Origin: Alistipes sp. | GTDB lineage: Bacteria > Bacteroidota > Bacteroidia > Bacteroidales > Rikenellaceae | Direction of reading: 5' to 3' | Assembly: GCA_017560425.1 (NCBI GenBank) | Contig: JAFZEX010000011.1 | Location: 1-57,085 of the forward strand | Length of the DNA: 57,085 bases | Shown: one piece after another, positions 40,574 through 49,272 of the stretch | Position numbering within the stretch: the first letter of the stretch is position 1 | Layout of the letters: the number at the start of each line of letters is the position of its first letter | Made by a program: the position numbers and the translations under genes | Notes under the pieces: model-generated | Told to the model about the DNA's origin: nothing | What the model saw: the letters and a program-made list of their open reading frames with translations, nothing else | Databases searched by the model: none

Positions 40574-42415
40574 ATGGACAACGTAAACGTACTGCAGTTG
40601 CAAGATGTAGTTATCCGTTTCTCGGGTGACTCAGGTGACGGTATGCAGCTTACCGGTACACTATTTTCGGACACGTCGGCGCTATTTGGTAATGGCATCT
40701 CAACATTCCCAGACTACCCTGCCGAGATTCGAGCACCTCAGGGCACAGTAGCTGGTGTATCTGGCTTCCAGGTTCACATCGGCTCAAGCCGTGTGGACAA
40801 CCCTGGCGACTACTGCGATGTGCTTGTTGCTATGAACCCAGCAGCACTTATCGCTAACCGCAAGTGGCTAAAGCCTTCGGCAACAGTTATCATCGATGGC
40901 GACACTCTCACTGAGGACAACATCAAGAAGGCTGGTTTCAAGACTCTTGATCCTATTGCGGAGCTTGAGCTTGGCGACTACAACGTAGTTATTCCTGACA
41001 TCACTACAATGACCAAGGAGGCATTGAAGGATAGCGGCATGGATAACAAGGCTGTTGTTAAGTGTAAGAATATGTTTGCGTTGGGTATCGTATTCTGGAT
41101 GTACAACCGTCCAGACGACTACGCAAAGCAGTACCTCGACTCAAAGTTTGCTAAGAAGAACCCAGCTGTTGCCGAGGCAAACAAGAAGGTTATCGAGGCT
41201 GGTTACAACTATGCTGCAAACACACACCAGTTTGCAAACAACTATACAGTAGCTCCTGCTGAGTTGGAGAAGGGTACTTACCGCTCAATCAATGGTAACA
41301 CAGCTACTGCATGGGGTTTCTGCGCTGCATCTGAGAAGTCGGGCCTTCCACTCTTCTGCGGCTCATACCCTATCACTCCTGCTACAGTTATCCTCGAGGA
41401 GCTTGCTAAGCGCAAGGATCTCGGCGTGAAGACCGTTCAGGCTGAGGATGAGATTGCTGGTATCTGTACATCTATCGGTGCTGCTTATGCTGGTAACTTC
41501 GCCGTGACAACAACATCAGGTCCTGGTATCTCACTCAAGAGCGAGGCTATGGGTCTTGCAGTTATGGCTGAGCTTCCATTGGTTGTTGTTGATGTTCAGC
41601 GTGGTGGTCCATCAACAGGTCTTCCTACAAAGACTGAGCAGAGCGACCTTCAGCAGGCACTCTACGGCCGTAATGGCGAGTGTCCAATGGTTGTTATCGC
41701 AGCATCATCACCAAGCGACTGTTTCCACTATGCATTCATGGCAGGTAAGATTGCTATGGAGCACATGACCCCTGTAATGTTGCTTACTGATGGTTTCATC
41801 GCTAACGGCTCTGAGCCATGGAAGATTCCATCAATGGCTGACTACCCTGCTATCGTTCCTCCTATCGTTGAGGGCCGTGAGGGCGAGGAGTTCATGCCAT
41901 ACTTGCGCAACGAGAAGCTTGCTCGTGGCTGGGCATTCCCAGGTAAGGAGGGTCTTGAGCACCGCATCGGTGGCTTGGAGAAGGACCGTGTAAAGGGTAG
42001 CATCTCTCACGATCCTAAGAACCACCAGGAGATGGTAACAACACGTCGTCGTAAGGTAGAGCTCGTTGCCGAGGAGCTTCCAGAGGTTGAGGTATTCGGT
42101 GCAGAGCAGGCTGACGTACTCGTTGTTGGTTGGGGCGGTACACGTGGCCACCTCCACAGCGCAGTTAAGCAGCTTCAGGACGAGGGCAAGTCAGTAGCAC
42201 ACCTCCACTTCAACTACATCTACCCACTTCAGAAGGGTGTTGAGGATGTGTTGAAGCGTTACAAGAGAATCGTAGTATGCGAGCTCAACGAGGGTCAGTT
42301 TGCGGGCTACTTGCGTCAGCAGTTCCGCGATGTTGTTATCGAGTCATACGGTAAGACTGAGGGTCAGCCATTTACCGTTATCGAGATCAAGGATAAGGTT
42401 AACTCAATGTTATAA
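40574..42415 (+). CDS. korA: 2-oxoacid:ferredoxin oxidoreductase, alpha subunit (fused gamma-alpha)
   Basis: The start is ATG 40574 (613 residues); the longer frame back to 40484 starts at the transcription start region. The N-terminal gamma domain is IRFSGDSGDGMQLTG with FPDYPAEIRAP (about 16-50); the alpha domain begins about residue 225 (TATAWGFCAASEKSGLP) with GSYPITPATVILEEL and QAEDEIAGICTSIGAAYAGN. Paired with korB, the enzyme oxidises 2-oxoglutarate (or another 2-oxoacid) to acyl-CoA with reduced ferredoxin. The 2-oxoglutarate preference is the usual one for this KorA form; alternatives are possible. Confidence 0.9.
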   Translation: MDNVNVLQLQDVVIRFSGDSGDGMQLTGTLFSDTSALFGNGISTFPDYPAEIRAPQGTVAGVSGFQVHIGSSRVDNPGDYCDVLVAMNPAALIANRKWLKPSATVIIDGDTLTEDNIKKAGFKTLDPIAELELGDYNVVIPDITTMTKEALKDSGMDNKAVVKCKNMFALGIVFWMYNRPDDYAKQYLDSKFAKKNPAVAEANKKVIEAGYNYAANTHQFANNYTVAPAELEKGTYRSINGNTATAWGFCAASEKSGLPLFCGSYPITPATVILEELAKRKDLGVKTVQAEDEIAGICTSIGAAYAGNFAVTTTSGPGISLKSEAMGLAVMAELPLVVVDVQRGGPSTGLPTKTEQSDLQQALYGRNGECPMVVIAASSPSDCFHYAFMAGKIAMEHMTPVMLLTDGFIANGSEPWKIPSMADYPAIVPPIVEGREGEEFMPYLRNEKLARGWAFPGKEGLEHRIGGLEKDRVKGSISHDPKNHQEMVTTRRRKVELVAEELPEVEVFGAEQADVLVVGWGGTRGHLHSAVKQLQDEGKSVAHLHFNYIYPLQKGVEDVLKRYKRIVVCELNEGQFAGYLRQQFRDVVIESYGKTEGQPFTVIEIKDKVNSML

Positions 42416-42444
42416 TTAGCACACCACTTAAAACTTAGAAAACT

Positions 42445-43476
42445 ATGGCAGATTTTAAATATACACCCGCTGATTTCAAGAGCGATCAACAGGTAAAGTG
42501 GTGTCCAGGTTGTGGCGACCACGCTATTCTTAACGCTGTTCAGCGTGCTATGCCTGAGGTGGCAGATGCACTCGACAAGCCACACAACAAGTTCACCTTC
42601 GTATCAGGTATCGGTTGTTCATCACGCTTCATCTACTACATGAAGACCTTCGGCTTCCACACCATCCACGGTCGTGCGAATGCCATTGCAACAGGTATCA
42701 AGACTGCTAACCCAGACCTCTCTGTATGGGTATGCACAGGTGATGGCGACTCATTGGCTATCGGTGGTAACCACTTTATCCACGCTATCCGTCGTAACAT
42801 CGACCTTAACGTGATTTTGTTCAACAACGAGATTTACGGTTTGACTAAGGGTCAGTACTCACCTACCACTAAGCTTGGCAAGATTACTAAGACCTCGCCA
42901 TTCGGTACTGTTGAGAAGCCATTTACTCCAGGTGAGTTGGTTATCGGTGCTAAGGGTACCTTCTTCGCACGTACTATCGACCAGGAGGTTATGCTTACCA
43001 AGGACTGCTTGTTGGCAGCTGCTAAGCATAAGGGCATGGCAGTTACTGAGGCTTTGGTAAACTGTATGATTTTCAACGATAAGACCCACGCTATGTTTGC
43101 TGGCGATAAGGCTACACGTGAGGAGAACACTATCCTCTTGAAGCATGGCGAGAAGATGCTCTTCGGCAAGGATAAGCAGAAGGGTCTTGTATTCGAGAAT
43201 ATGCGTCTTAAGGTTGTTACCCTCGGCGAGGATGGCTACACTATCGACGACGTACTCACACACGACGCTAAGACTGCCGACACAACACTTCACTCAATGC
43301 TTGCAGCAATGAAGTACCCTGAGTACCCAGTGGCTGTTGGTGTTATCCGTGATGTTGATGACGAGAATGTCTACGACCAACGTGTTCAGCAGCAGGTTGA
43401 GGAGGTTAAGGCAACCGCAAAGATTAAGTGCGTAGACGACCTCTTGCGTTCGGGCCAGACTTGGGAGATTAAGTAA
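42445..43476 (+). CDS. korB: 2-oxoacid:ferredoxin oxidoreductase, beta subunit
   Basis: This is the TPP-binding catalytic subunit, 343 residues. WCPGCGDHAILNAVQRA (about 20-36) and GIGCSSRF supply cluster and TPP contacts, and the TPP/Mg motif is GDGDSLAIGGNHFIHAIRRN (about 98-117) with NNEIYGLTKGQYSPTT. No ferredoxin-like delta subunit gene is nearby. It lies 29 bases after korA and ends at a complex hairpin region. Confidence 0.93.
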   Translation: MADFKYTPADFKSDQQVKWCPGCGDHAILNAVQRAMPEVADALDKPHNKFTFVSGIGCSSRFIYYMKTFGFHTIHGRANAIATGIKTANPDLSVWVCTGDGDSLAIGGNHFIHAIRRNIDLNVILFNNEIYGLTKGQYSPTTKLGKITKTSPFGTVEKPFTPGELVIGAKGTFFARTIDQEVMLTKDCLLAAAKHKGMAVTEALVNCMIFNDKTHAMFAGDKATREENTILLKHGEKMLFGKDKQKGLVFENMRLKVVTLGEDGYTIDDVLTHDAKTADTTLHSMLAAMKYPEYPVAVGVIRDVDDENVYDQRVQQQVEEVKATAKIKCVDDLLRSGQTWEIK

Positions 43477-43480
43477 TCTA

Positions 43481-43535
43481 CCCCGTGGCAAAACGATAGA
43501 AGGGCTGTCCCACGGGGCAACCCTTCTCTTTTTAT
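43481..43535 (+). terminator. Terminator with two mutually exclusive stems after korB
   Basis: CCCCGTGG (43481-43488) pairs with CCACGGGG (43510-43517). AGAAGGG (43498-43504) pairs with CCCTTCT (43521-43527), which runs on to CTTTTT. The two stems interleave, so they compete or form a pseudoknot; the second has the T-run of an intrinsic terminator. Confidence 0.65.
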
Positions 43536-43553
43536 AATGATAACGCTTTAAGT

Positions 43554-45884
43554 ATGAAACACATACTATATACTCTTGTTCTCGCACTACTTCTATTCAC
43601 AAGCTGCATAGGTAGAGATAGCGAGGCTCGCATCGTCGAGGATTTCAACTTCGACTGGAGCTTTATGCTGGGCGACAACAAGGCATACTCATCGCCAAAC
43701 TACAACGACTCGGACTGGCGACAGCTGCACCTACCCCACGACTGGAGCATCGAGGGCGAGTTTAGCCGCAAGCACAGCACAACACCCGCTGGCGGAGCAC
43801 TCCCCGCAGGCATTGGCTGGTATCGCAAGAGCTTTGCAAGCCCCGACACCGACGACAAGTTGGTATTCGTGGAATTTGATGGCATCTTCCGAAATAGCAC
43901 CATATATATAAATGGTGTGGAGGTTGGCTCACGTCCCAATGGCTATGCTTCGGCGTCGTACAACATCACCGAGCACCTCAAGCCTCGTGGCGAGATGAAT
44001 GTCATTGCTGTGCGTGTCGATAACTCACAGCAGCCCGCATCACGCTGGTACACAGGCTCGGGCATCTATCGCAACGTGCGCATGGTGACATGCTCTGATG
44101 TGCATGTGGCATACCTCGGCACAAACATCACCACAACAGAGATTCGTGATGGCATGGCTAAGATACGTGCGGTGGTTACGGTGAACAACCTTAGCGAGGA
44201 GGATAAGAGTATCACTCTTGACAACATCGTGCTCAACTCACGTGATAAGGAGCTACACCGAGGTAGCACAAACCGCACTATTAAGGCGGGCGAGATTGCG
44301 CAGATCGAGATGTACATCACCATCGAAGCGCCACACCTTTGGAATGTTGGCAAGCCATACGTTTACACGTTGCGCAGTGTTGTTAAGGTGGGCGAGAAGA
44401 ACCTCGACACATACAACACTAAGTTTGGCATTCGTGACATCGAGCTTGAAGCCGACTCAGGACTATGGATCAACGGCGAGAACATCAAGATTAAGGGTGT
44501 GTGCCTTCACCACGACCTTGGCGCATTGGGTAGCGCCGTGCACCGTCGTGCCTTGGAGCGACAGCTCGACATACTGCAAAAAGCGGGCGTAAATGCCATA
44601 CGCACAGCGCACAATCCTCCATCGCCACAGCTCTTGGAGTTGTGCGACGAGCGAGGCATCATGGTCTTGGTCGAGGCATTCGACACATGGCAGTATGCTA
44701 AGGTGCGCAACGACTACTCACGCCTATTCAACGAGTGGTGGGAGCGTGACATTGCCGACATGGTTAGACTTAACCGCAACCACCCATCTGTAATCATGTG
44801 GTCGATAGGCAACGAGGTAGAGGAGCAGTGGATGGGCAACAGCATCGACCCCGAGCAGAATAAGAGCGTTCAGCTCACACGCAACATAGTAGAGATTGTC
44901 AAGCGCTTGGATAACACACGTCCTGTGACTGCGGCATGCAACGACGTGCGCCCTACGAACAACCTACTACGCTCAGAGAGCCTCGACATCGTGGGCATCA
45001 ACTATAGCCACAAGGAGTACGACTCGTTACACTCGAGATATGACGACTTGGCTTTGCTTGCCACCGAGAGTGCTTCGGTTGTTAATCGCAAATCATGGAA
45101 CGAGGCACACGAGGAGAGCTGGATTGCCGTGCGTGACAGGAACTTTGTTGCCGGCACATTCGTCTGGTCAGCATTCGACTACCTTGGTGAGCCTACACCA
45201 TACTCATGGCCATCACGCTCATCACGCTATGGCATCGTCGATCTTGCTGGTTTTGAGAAGGATATCTACTACTTCTACCGCTCGGAGTGGACATCAGAAA
45301 GCACCCTACACCTCTTCCCACATTGGAACCACAAGGAGGGAGCGAAGGTAGATATGCGTGCCTACTACAACAATGCCGACGAGGTGGAGCTATTCATCAA
45401 TGACCGCTCAGTGGGCAAAAGCGCAAAAACCGAGACACGCCAGCATGCTCTATGGCAAGGTGTTGAGTTTGAGGCGGGCGTGATCACTGCCGTGGCATAT
45501 AAAGATGGCAAGGAGGTTGCTCGACACTCACACAAGACAGCCATGGAGCCCGCAAAGCTCAAGCTAAATGTTGATCGTGACATGCTCAAGGCTGATGGCT
45601 ACGACCTCGCCTACATCACTGTTGAGTGCTACGATATGTACGACAGCTTTGTGCCTACTGCCACCAACCAGATACACATCGACATCGAGGGTGCTGGCGA
45701 GCTTATGGGTGTGGATAATGGCAACCCCGAGGGTCATGAGTCGCTCAAAGGCTCTAAGATTAAGCTACACAACGGCAAGGCGCTCATCATCGTGCGCACG
45801 CTCAGAGATGTTCCTGGCAACATCCGTATTAATGTGCGTTGCGAGGGTGCTGAAGATGCCGAACTGATACTAACAAGCATGTAA
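43554..45884 (+). CDS. Glycoside hydrolase family 2 lipoprotein (beta-galactosidase-like)
   Basis: The protein is 776 residues with lipobox FTSC (Cys18), so it is envelope-attached. GH2 order: the jelly-roll sugar-binding domain (WRQLHLPHDWSIEGEF, about 55-180), an immunoglobulin-like domain, and a TIM barrel from about 290. The acid/base Glu is in MWSIGNEVEEQW (about 420) and the likely nucleophile Glu is in LATESASVV (about 505). WSAFDYLGEPTPYSWPSRSS is a characteristic aglycone-side motif of Bacteroidota GH2. The loop after the nucleophile is short. It stands alone in the window, without SusC/D partners, so it may act on a small soluble glycoside. Substrate unknown. Confidence 0.9.
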   Translation: MKHILYTLVLALLLFTSCIGRDSEARIVEDFNFDWSFMLGDNKAYSSPNYNDSDWRQLHLPHDWSIEGEFSRKHSTTPAGGALPAGIGWYRKSFASPDTDDKLVFVEFDGIFRNSTIYINGVEVGSRPNGYASASYNITEHLKPRGEMNVIAVRVDNSQQPASRWYTGSGIYRNVRMVTCSDVHVAYLGTNITTTEIRDGMAKIRAVVTVNNLSEEDKSITLDNIVLNSRDKELHRGSTNRTIKAGEIAQIEMYITIEAPHLWNVGKPYVYTLRSVVKVGEKNLDTYNTKFGIRDIELEADSGLWINGENIKIKGVCLHHDLGALGSAVHRRALERQLDILQKAGVNAIRTAHNPPSPQLLELCDERGIMVLVEAFDTWQYAKVRNDYSRLFNEWWERDIADMVRLNRNHPSVIMWSIGNEVEEQWMGNSIDPEQNKSVQLTRNIVEIVKRLDNTRPVTAACNDVRPTNNLLRSESLDIVGINYSHKEYDSLHSRYDDLALLATESASVVNRKSWNEAHEESWIAVRDRNFVAGTFVWSAFDYLGEPTPYSWPSRSSRYGIVDLAGFEKDIYYFYRSEWTSESTLHLFPHWNHKEGAKVDMRAYYNNADEVELFINDRSVGKSAKTETRQHALWQGVEFEAGVITAVAYKDGKEVARHSHKTAMEPAKLKLNVDRDMLKADGYDLAYITVECYDMYDSFVPTATNQIHIDIEGAGELMGVDNGNPEGHESLKGSKIKLHNGKALIIVRTLRDVPGNIRINVRCEGAEDAELILTSM

Positions 45885-45895
45885 CAAACAACACC

Positions 45896-45934
45896 AAGGC
45901 TGACTTACGGAAAATCCTCATAGTCAGCCTTTTT
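45896..45934 (+). terminator. Terminator after the GH2 gene
   Basis: AAGGCTGACT / AGTCAGCCTT stem followed by TTT. umuD starts 12 bases later. Confidence 0.8.
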
Positions 45935-45945
45935 AACCACTAAGC

Positions 45946-46368
45946 ATGAAACCATTTGCATTAGACGTAACAGAGGGTGTCGAGCTCGACATGCTTGGCG
46001 AGGTGCGTGCCGGATTTCCCTCGCTTGCCGACGAGGAGCCTACTGAGAAGCTCGACCTTGTAAGGCTCCTTGTGCGCCACCCCTCATCAACCTTCTTCTT
46101 TCGCATCGGTGGCACGTCGATGGTCGATGCCGAGATGGACGAGGGCGATATCATCATCGTGGACCGAGCTGTTGATCCTTACAACAACTGCAAGGCTGTG
46201 TGCTATATTGATGGCGAGTACACAGTTAAGCGTGTCGAGATGCTCGATGGCAAGGTGCGCCTGATGCCTGCCAATGAACTCAACACCAAGTTTAAGCCTA
46301 TCGAGGTGCAACCCGAGAATCAGTTTATCATCTGGGGTGTGGTAACCTATGTAATAAAGAAGATGTAA
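45946..46368 (+). CDS. umuD: UmuD-like S24 peptidase, subunit of translesion polymerase V
   Basis: The protein is 140 residues. UmuD self-cleaves on contact with RecA filament to UmuD', the partner of UmuC. Visible are the cleavage site EVRAGFPS (Ala-Gly), the catalytic Ser in GGTSMVD and the Lys in EYTVKRVEM, with the FIIWGVVTYVI end. It is upstream of umuC but separated by a 103-residue gene, and no LexA-type site is obvious. Confidence 0.92.
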   Translation: MKPFALDVTEGVELDMLGEVRAGFPSLADEEPTEKLDLVRLLVRHPSSTFFFRIGGTSMVDAEMDEGDIIIVDRAVDPYNNCKAVCYIDGEYTVKRVEMLDGKVRLMPANELNTKFKPIEVQPENQFIIWGVVTYVIKKM

Positions 46369-46371
46369 GAG

Positions 46372-46437
46372 ATGAAGGCTTTAAGTAAAAATGCATTGAT
46401 AGGATACCCCGCAGGTATTATTATCAAGATGATGTAG
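46372..46437 (+). CDS. Possible 21-aa reading frame between umuD and the YgbA-like gene
   Basis: MKALSKNALIGYPAGIIIKM-M, starting three bases after the umuD stop. The ending (IIIKMM) resembles the umuD C terminus (YVIKKM), so it may be a leftover of a partial duplication, a leader peptide or chance. No family support; listed because of its position. Confidence 0.2.
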   Translation: MKALSKNALIGYPAGIIIKMM

Positions 46438-46454
46438 GTAAAACATTACAATCT

Positions 46455-46766
46455 ATGACGCGTATTGAAGAAGAAAAAAGTACGATTGAGAAAATGATTT
46501 CACTCTATTGTCGCAAAAAGGAGGGAAATATAAAAATGTGTCCTTCTTGTCTCGAACTACTTAATTACGCACATGCGAGACTTGAGAAATGTAAGTTTGG
46601 CAACAAAAAGGGAACATGCCAAAAGTGTCCCGTACATTGTTACAAGCCTGATATGCGAGAGAGAGTGCGTACTATAATGCGCTGGTCTGGCCCAAGAATG
46701 ATTATATATCACCCAATTGCAGCAGTAAAACATCTGATAAAGAACAGAAGAGATAATAAAGGTTAA
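46455..46766 (+). CDS. YgbA/nitrous-oxide-stimulated promoter family protein
   Basis: The protein is 103 residues. It is Cys-rich and basic, with motifs ISLYCRKKEG, MCPSCLELL (Cys29, Cys32), CKFG-KKGTCQKCPVHCY and a basic end (ERVRTIMRWSGPRM). The Cys layout matches this family, whose E. coli member YgbA is linked to nitrosative stress. Its placement between umuD and umuC is unusual. The base composition is clearly more A+T-rich than in the flanking genes, which suggests a different origin. Confidence 0.8.
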   Translation: MTRIEEEKSTIEKMISLYCRKKEGNIKMCPSCLELLNYAHARLEKCKFGNKKGTCQKCPVHCYKPDMRERVRTIMRWSGPRMIIYHPIAAVKHLIKNRRDNKG

Positions 46767-46829
46767 GAATTTTTTGATACGACTTATAGTTCTACATTAG
46801 ATAGTAACTACATAAATCATAATTGATAT

Positions 46830-48092
46830 ATGTTTGCCCTTGCCGACTGCAACAACTTCTTTGTCTCGTGCGAGCGAGTCTTCCGACCCGACCTTGAGGG
46901 GCGGCCCGTCATCGTGCTCTCGAACAACGACGGCTGCGCCATAGCACGAAGCAACGAGGCTAAGGCTCTCGGCATAAAGATGGGCGACCCGCTCTTCAAG
47001 ATACGCCACCTGGTACAGGCGCACAACGTAGCCGTATTCTCGGGCAATATGACCCTATATGCCGACTTCTCACGCCGTGTGCGTACAGTGTTACGTGAGA
47101 GTGCGCCACAAATCGAGGTATACTCTATCGACGAGGCATTTCTCGATATGCGAGGCATGGACAACATCAACTTCGACGACTTCGCAAAAAATCTCTCTGC
47201 ACGCTGTCGTCGCCTCACAGGCATTCCCATATCTGTGGGCGTAGCACCCACCAAGACCCTCGCAAAGATTGCTGCCGAGCTATGCAAGCACTACCCCAAG
47301 CTTCGTGGCGGTTGCTTCATGCATCGTGACGAAGATATAGAGAAGGTGTTGCGCAAGACCCCTATCGAGGATGTGTGGGGCATAGGTCGCCGTAGCGCAC
47401 CACGCCTACACCTTAGTGGCATACACACCGCCTGGGATTTTCGACAACTCAGCGAGGAGCATATTCGCAATCGCATGGGTATCAATGGAGTACGCACATG
47501 GCGAGAGCTTCATGGCATACCCTCAATAGGCTTCGAGCACCAGCCACGCAGCAAGCAGTCGATATGCAACTCTCGCAGCTTCTCGCACGAGATCTACGAC
47601 CTGAAACTTCTGGCTACGCAGGTTGCTAAATTTGCATCGATGACCGCCGAGAAGCTACGTTCGGAGGGCAGCCTATGCTCCGAGCTCACGGTGTTTGCTG
47701 CCACCAACCGCTTTCGTGACGACGAGCCACAGCAGTATGGCAACATCAAGCTCTCGTTCCCCGAGCCCACGAATAGCACTCTGCATATTGTGCGCAGCGC
47801 CCGTGAGGCTCTCGCCGAGATATTTGTGCCAGGTTGCGGATATAAGAAGGCGGGGGTTATCGCCTCGGGCATACAGCCACGTGAAGCCACACCCCACTCG
47901 ATGTTCGATGCAGAGAAGCAGGCACAACACGAGCGCCTCATGCGTGCCATGGACTCGATAAATGGCAAGCACGACGGAAAGAATGTGGTTATAGCATCGG
48001 AGGGCATGAGCCGTCTGCTATCATCGAGCGAGCACCGCTCACCCCGCTACACCACACATTGGGACGAGATACCTGTGGTGACAATCAAGTAA
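46830..48092 (+). CDS. umuC: UmuC-like Y-family DNA polymerase V catalytic subunit
   Basis: The protein is 420 residues. The palm opens FALADCNNFFVSCERVFRPD with the catalytic Asp, then VIVLSNNDGCAIARSNEAKALGI; the second acidic patch is EVYSIDEAFLDM (about 95-106). Then come the helix-hairpin-helix region (DVWGIGRRSAPRL) and the DUF4113-like C-terminal part (ending YTTHWDEIPVV). It gives translesion synthesis with UmuD'. Confidence 0.95.
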   Translation: MFALADCNNFFVSCERVFRPDLEGRPVIVLSNNDGCAIARSNEAKALGIKMGDPLFKIRHLVQAHNVAVFSGNMTLYADFSRRVRTVLRESAPQIEVYSIDEAFLDMRGMDNINFDDFAKNLSARCRRLTGIPISVGVAPTKTLAKIAAELCKHYPKLRGGCFMHRDEDIEKVLRKTPIEDVWGIGRRSAPRLHLSGIHTAWDFRQLSEEHIRNRMGINGVRTWRELHGIPSIGFEHQPRSKQSICNSRSFSHEIYDLKLLATQVAKFASMTAEKLRSEGSLCSELTVFAATNRFRDDEPQQYGNIKLSFPEPTNSTLHIVRSAREALAEIFVPGCGYKKAGVIASGIQPREATPHSMFDAEKQAQHERLMRAMDSINGKHDGKNVVIASEGMSRLLSSSEHRSPRYTTHWDEIPVVTIK

Positions 48093-48122
48093 TAGGTGAA
48101 ATTAATTATTAAAGATGTGATT

Positions 48123-48268
48123 GGCTACTGCACAAGCAAGTTGTGCAGCTTAACGCCCATCCCTACTGCTCGCCGCAGGGGCACTTGCAAACAACGAAGC
48201 AAGAACTGCATAGCAGTAGCCTTTGTCCTTTATACCCATAGCTGCAAACAAGTTTGCCTATGGGCATA
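48123..48268. other. Structured intergenic region beside tRNA-His
   Basis: GGCTACTGC (48123-48131) pairs with GCAGTAGCC (48213-48221). Inside it is the hairpin CTGCACAA / TTGTGCAG (48128-48148) and CTTGC/GCAAG pairs. A second stem follows: CCCATAG-CT-GCAAAC / GTTTGC-CTATGGG (48235-48265). No coding frame is convincing. It may be a structured RNA or a fold-back repeat; I do not recognise it. Confidence 0.5.
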
Positions 48269-48277
48269 AAAAACAAA

Positions 48278-48297
48278 AAGATGTCTTTCGACATCTT
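48278..48297 (-). terminator. Terminator of tRNA-His
   Basis: Minus-strand AAGATGTC-GAAA-GACATCTT stem, followed by TTTGTTTTTT. It lies 18 bases after the tRNA 3' end. Confidence 0.85.
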
Positions 48298-48314
48298 CTT
48301 GCTTCGTGTGTTTG

Positions 48315-48389
48315 GGTGGAAGATGGGATTCGAACCCACGACCTTAGGAACCACAATCCTCTACTCTAACCGACTGAGCTACATCCACC
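48315..48389 (-). tRNA. tRNA-His (anticodon GTG)
   Basis: The cloverleaf is clear on the minus strand: acceptor GTGGATG / CTTCCAC with one U-U mismatch, D arm GCTCAGTCGGTTAGAGT, anticodon loop TTGTGGT with GTG, T arm GTGGG-TTCGAAT-CCCAT. The extra 5' G and discriminator C73 are the tRNA-His identity marks. The 3' CCA is not fully encoded (CCACCC). A promoter upstream and a terminator downstream show a single-tRNA unit. Confidence 0.93.
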
Positions 48390-48416
48390 ATTTGATTTGT
48401 TTTCCAAATCGGTGTG

Positions 48417-48448
48417 CAAATATACACACTTTTTTCTTATCTCCAAAA
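48417..48448 (-). promoter_or_regulatory. Promoter of tRNA-His
   Basis: TATATTTG (48424 to 48417) and TTTTG (48448 to 48444) on the minus strand have a 19-base gap. The tRNA 5' end is 27 bases downstream. Confidence 0.7.
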
Positions 48449-48557
48449 CTTTTGGGTGATTTTTTATGAAAAATGTTAAAATTACAGTTTTCGCCATGTT
48501 GTCGGGCGATAGAAAGTAAAATAATTTATTATTATTTCATAATAAAGGTGCTGAATA

Positions 48558-48588
48558 TTTGTGGATTGACAAAAATTGATTATCTTTG
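48558..48588 (+). promoter_or_regulatory. Promoter of rpmB-rpmG-DUF4295
   Basis: TTTG at 48558-48561 and TATCTTTG at 48581-48588 have a 19-base gap. Confidence 0.7.
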
Positions 48589-48633
48589 TGCGCTTTTCAG
48601 CCACGTTGGTTGATAAGTTAAAAATTAAGATAG

Positions 48634-48867
48634 ATGAAAGTTTGTGAAATTACCGGTAAGGTAGCGATGGTGGGTAACAATGTTTCTCACTCGCACATCC
48701 GCACAAAGCGTAAGTTCTCTCCAAACTTGAGAACAAAGCGCTTCTGGTCGGAGGAGGAGGGCCGCTGGATCACTTTGAAGGTTTCAGCTGCTGGCATCAA
48801 AACAATTAACAAGAAGGGTCTTACTGCTGCACTTCGTGAGGCTAAGGCTGCAAAGAAGGTTTACTAA
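48634..48867 (+). CDS. rpmB: 50S ribosomal protein L28
   Basis: 77 residues, normal length. It opens [20 protein letters not shown] with the L28 Cys, then [15 protein letters not shown]. First gene of the L28-L33-DUF4295 operon, with its own promoter. Confidence 0.97.
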   Translation: MKVCEITGKVAMVGNNVSHSHIRTKRKFSPNLRTKRFWSEEEGRWITLKVSAAGIKTINKKGLTAALREAKAAKKVY

Positions 48868-48883
48868 AAACAAGTAACAGAAA

Positions 48884-49066
48884 ATGGCAAAGAAAGGTAA
48901 CAGAGTACAGGTGATCCTCGAGTGCACTGAGCAGAAGGAGAGCGGCGTTGCAGGAATGTCACGTTACGTCACCACTAAGAACAAGAAGAATACTCCTGAC
49001 CGTTTGGAGCGTAAGAAGTACAATCCATACTTGAAGCGAGTAACTCTACACCGTGAGATTAAGTAA
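48884..49066 (+). CDS. rpmG: 50S ribosomal protein L33
   Basis: 60 residues. It opens [20 protein letters not shown] and ends [15 protein letters not shown], typical of L33. The zinc-binding cysteines of the C+ paralogue are mostly absent (a single Cys), so this is the C- type. It lies 16 bases after rpmB. Confidence 0.95.
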   Translation: MAKKGNRVQVILECTEQKESGVAGMSRYVTTKNKKNTPDRLERKKYNPYLKRVTLHREIK

Positions 49067-49086
49067 TTTTAACAAGGAGTTAAAGT

Positions 49087-49245
49087 ATGGCAAAGAAAGT
49101 AGTTGCAACACTTAAGACTGGTACTACTAAGAAGTACACTAAGTGTATCAAGATGGTTAAGTCAGAGAAGACTGGTGCTTACGTTTTCCAGACTCAGAAC
49201 ATCTTGGAGGAGGATGAGATTAAGGCATTCTTCGCTCAGAAGTAA
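49087..49245 (+). CDS. DUF4295 small protein
   Basis: 52 residues, too short for most gene finders: MAKKVVATLKTGTTKKYTKC, ending EIKAFFAQK, very basic. This family is found after rpmB-rpmG in Bacteroidota and is thought to be a ribosome-associated protein; the function is unproven. The ATG is 20 bases after the rpmG stop and the operon terminator follows. Confidence 0.9.
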   Translation: MAKKVVATLKTGTTKKYTKCIKMVKSEKTGAYVFQTQNILEEDEIKAFFAQK

Positions 49246-49272
49246 TTTTTATTAGTTCGCAAGAGCTAATAT

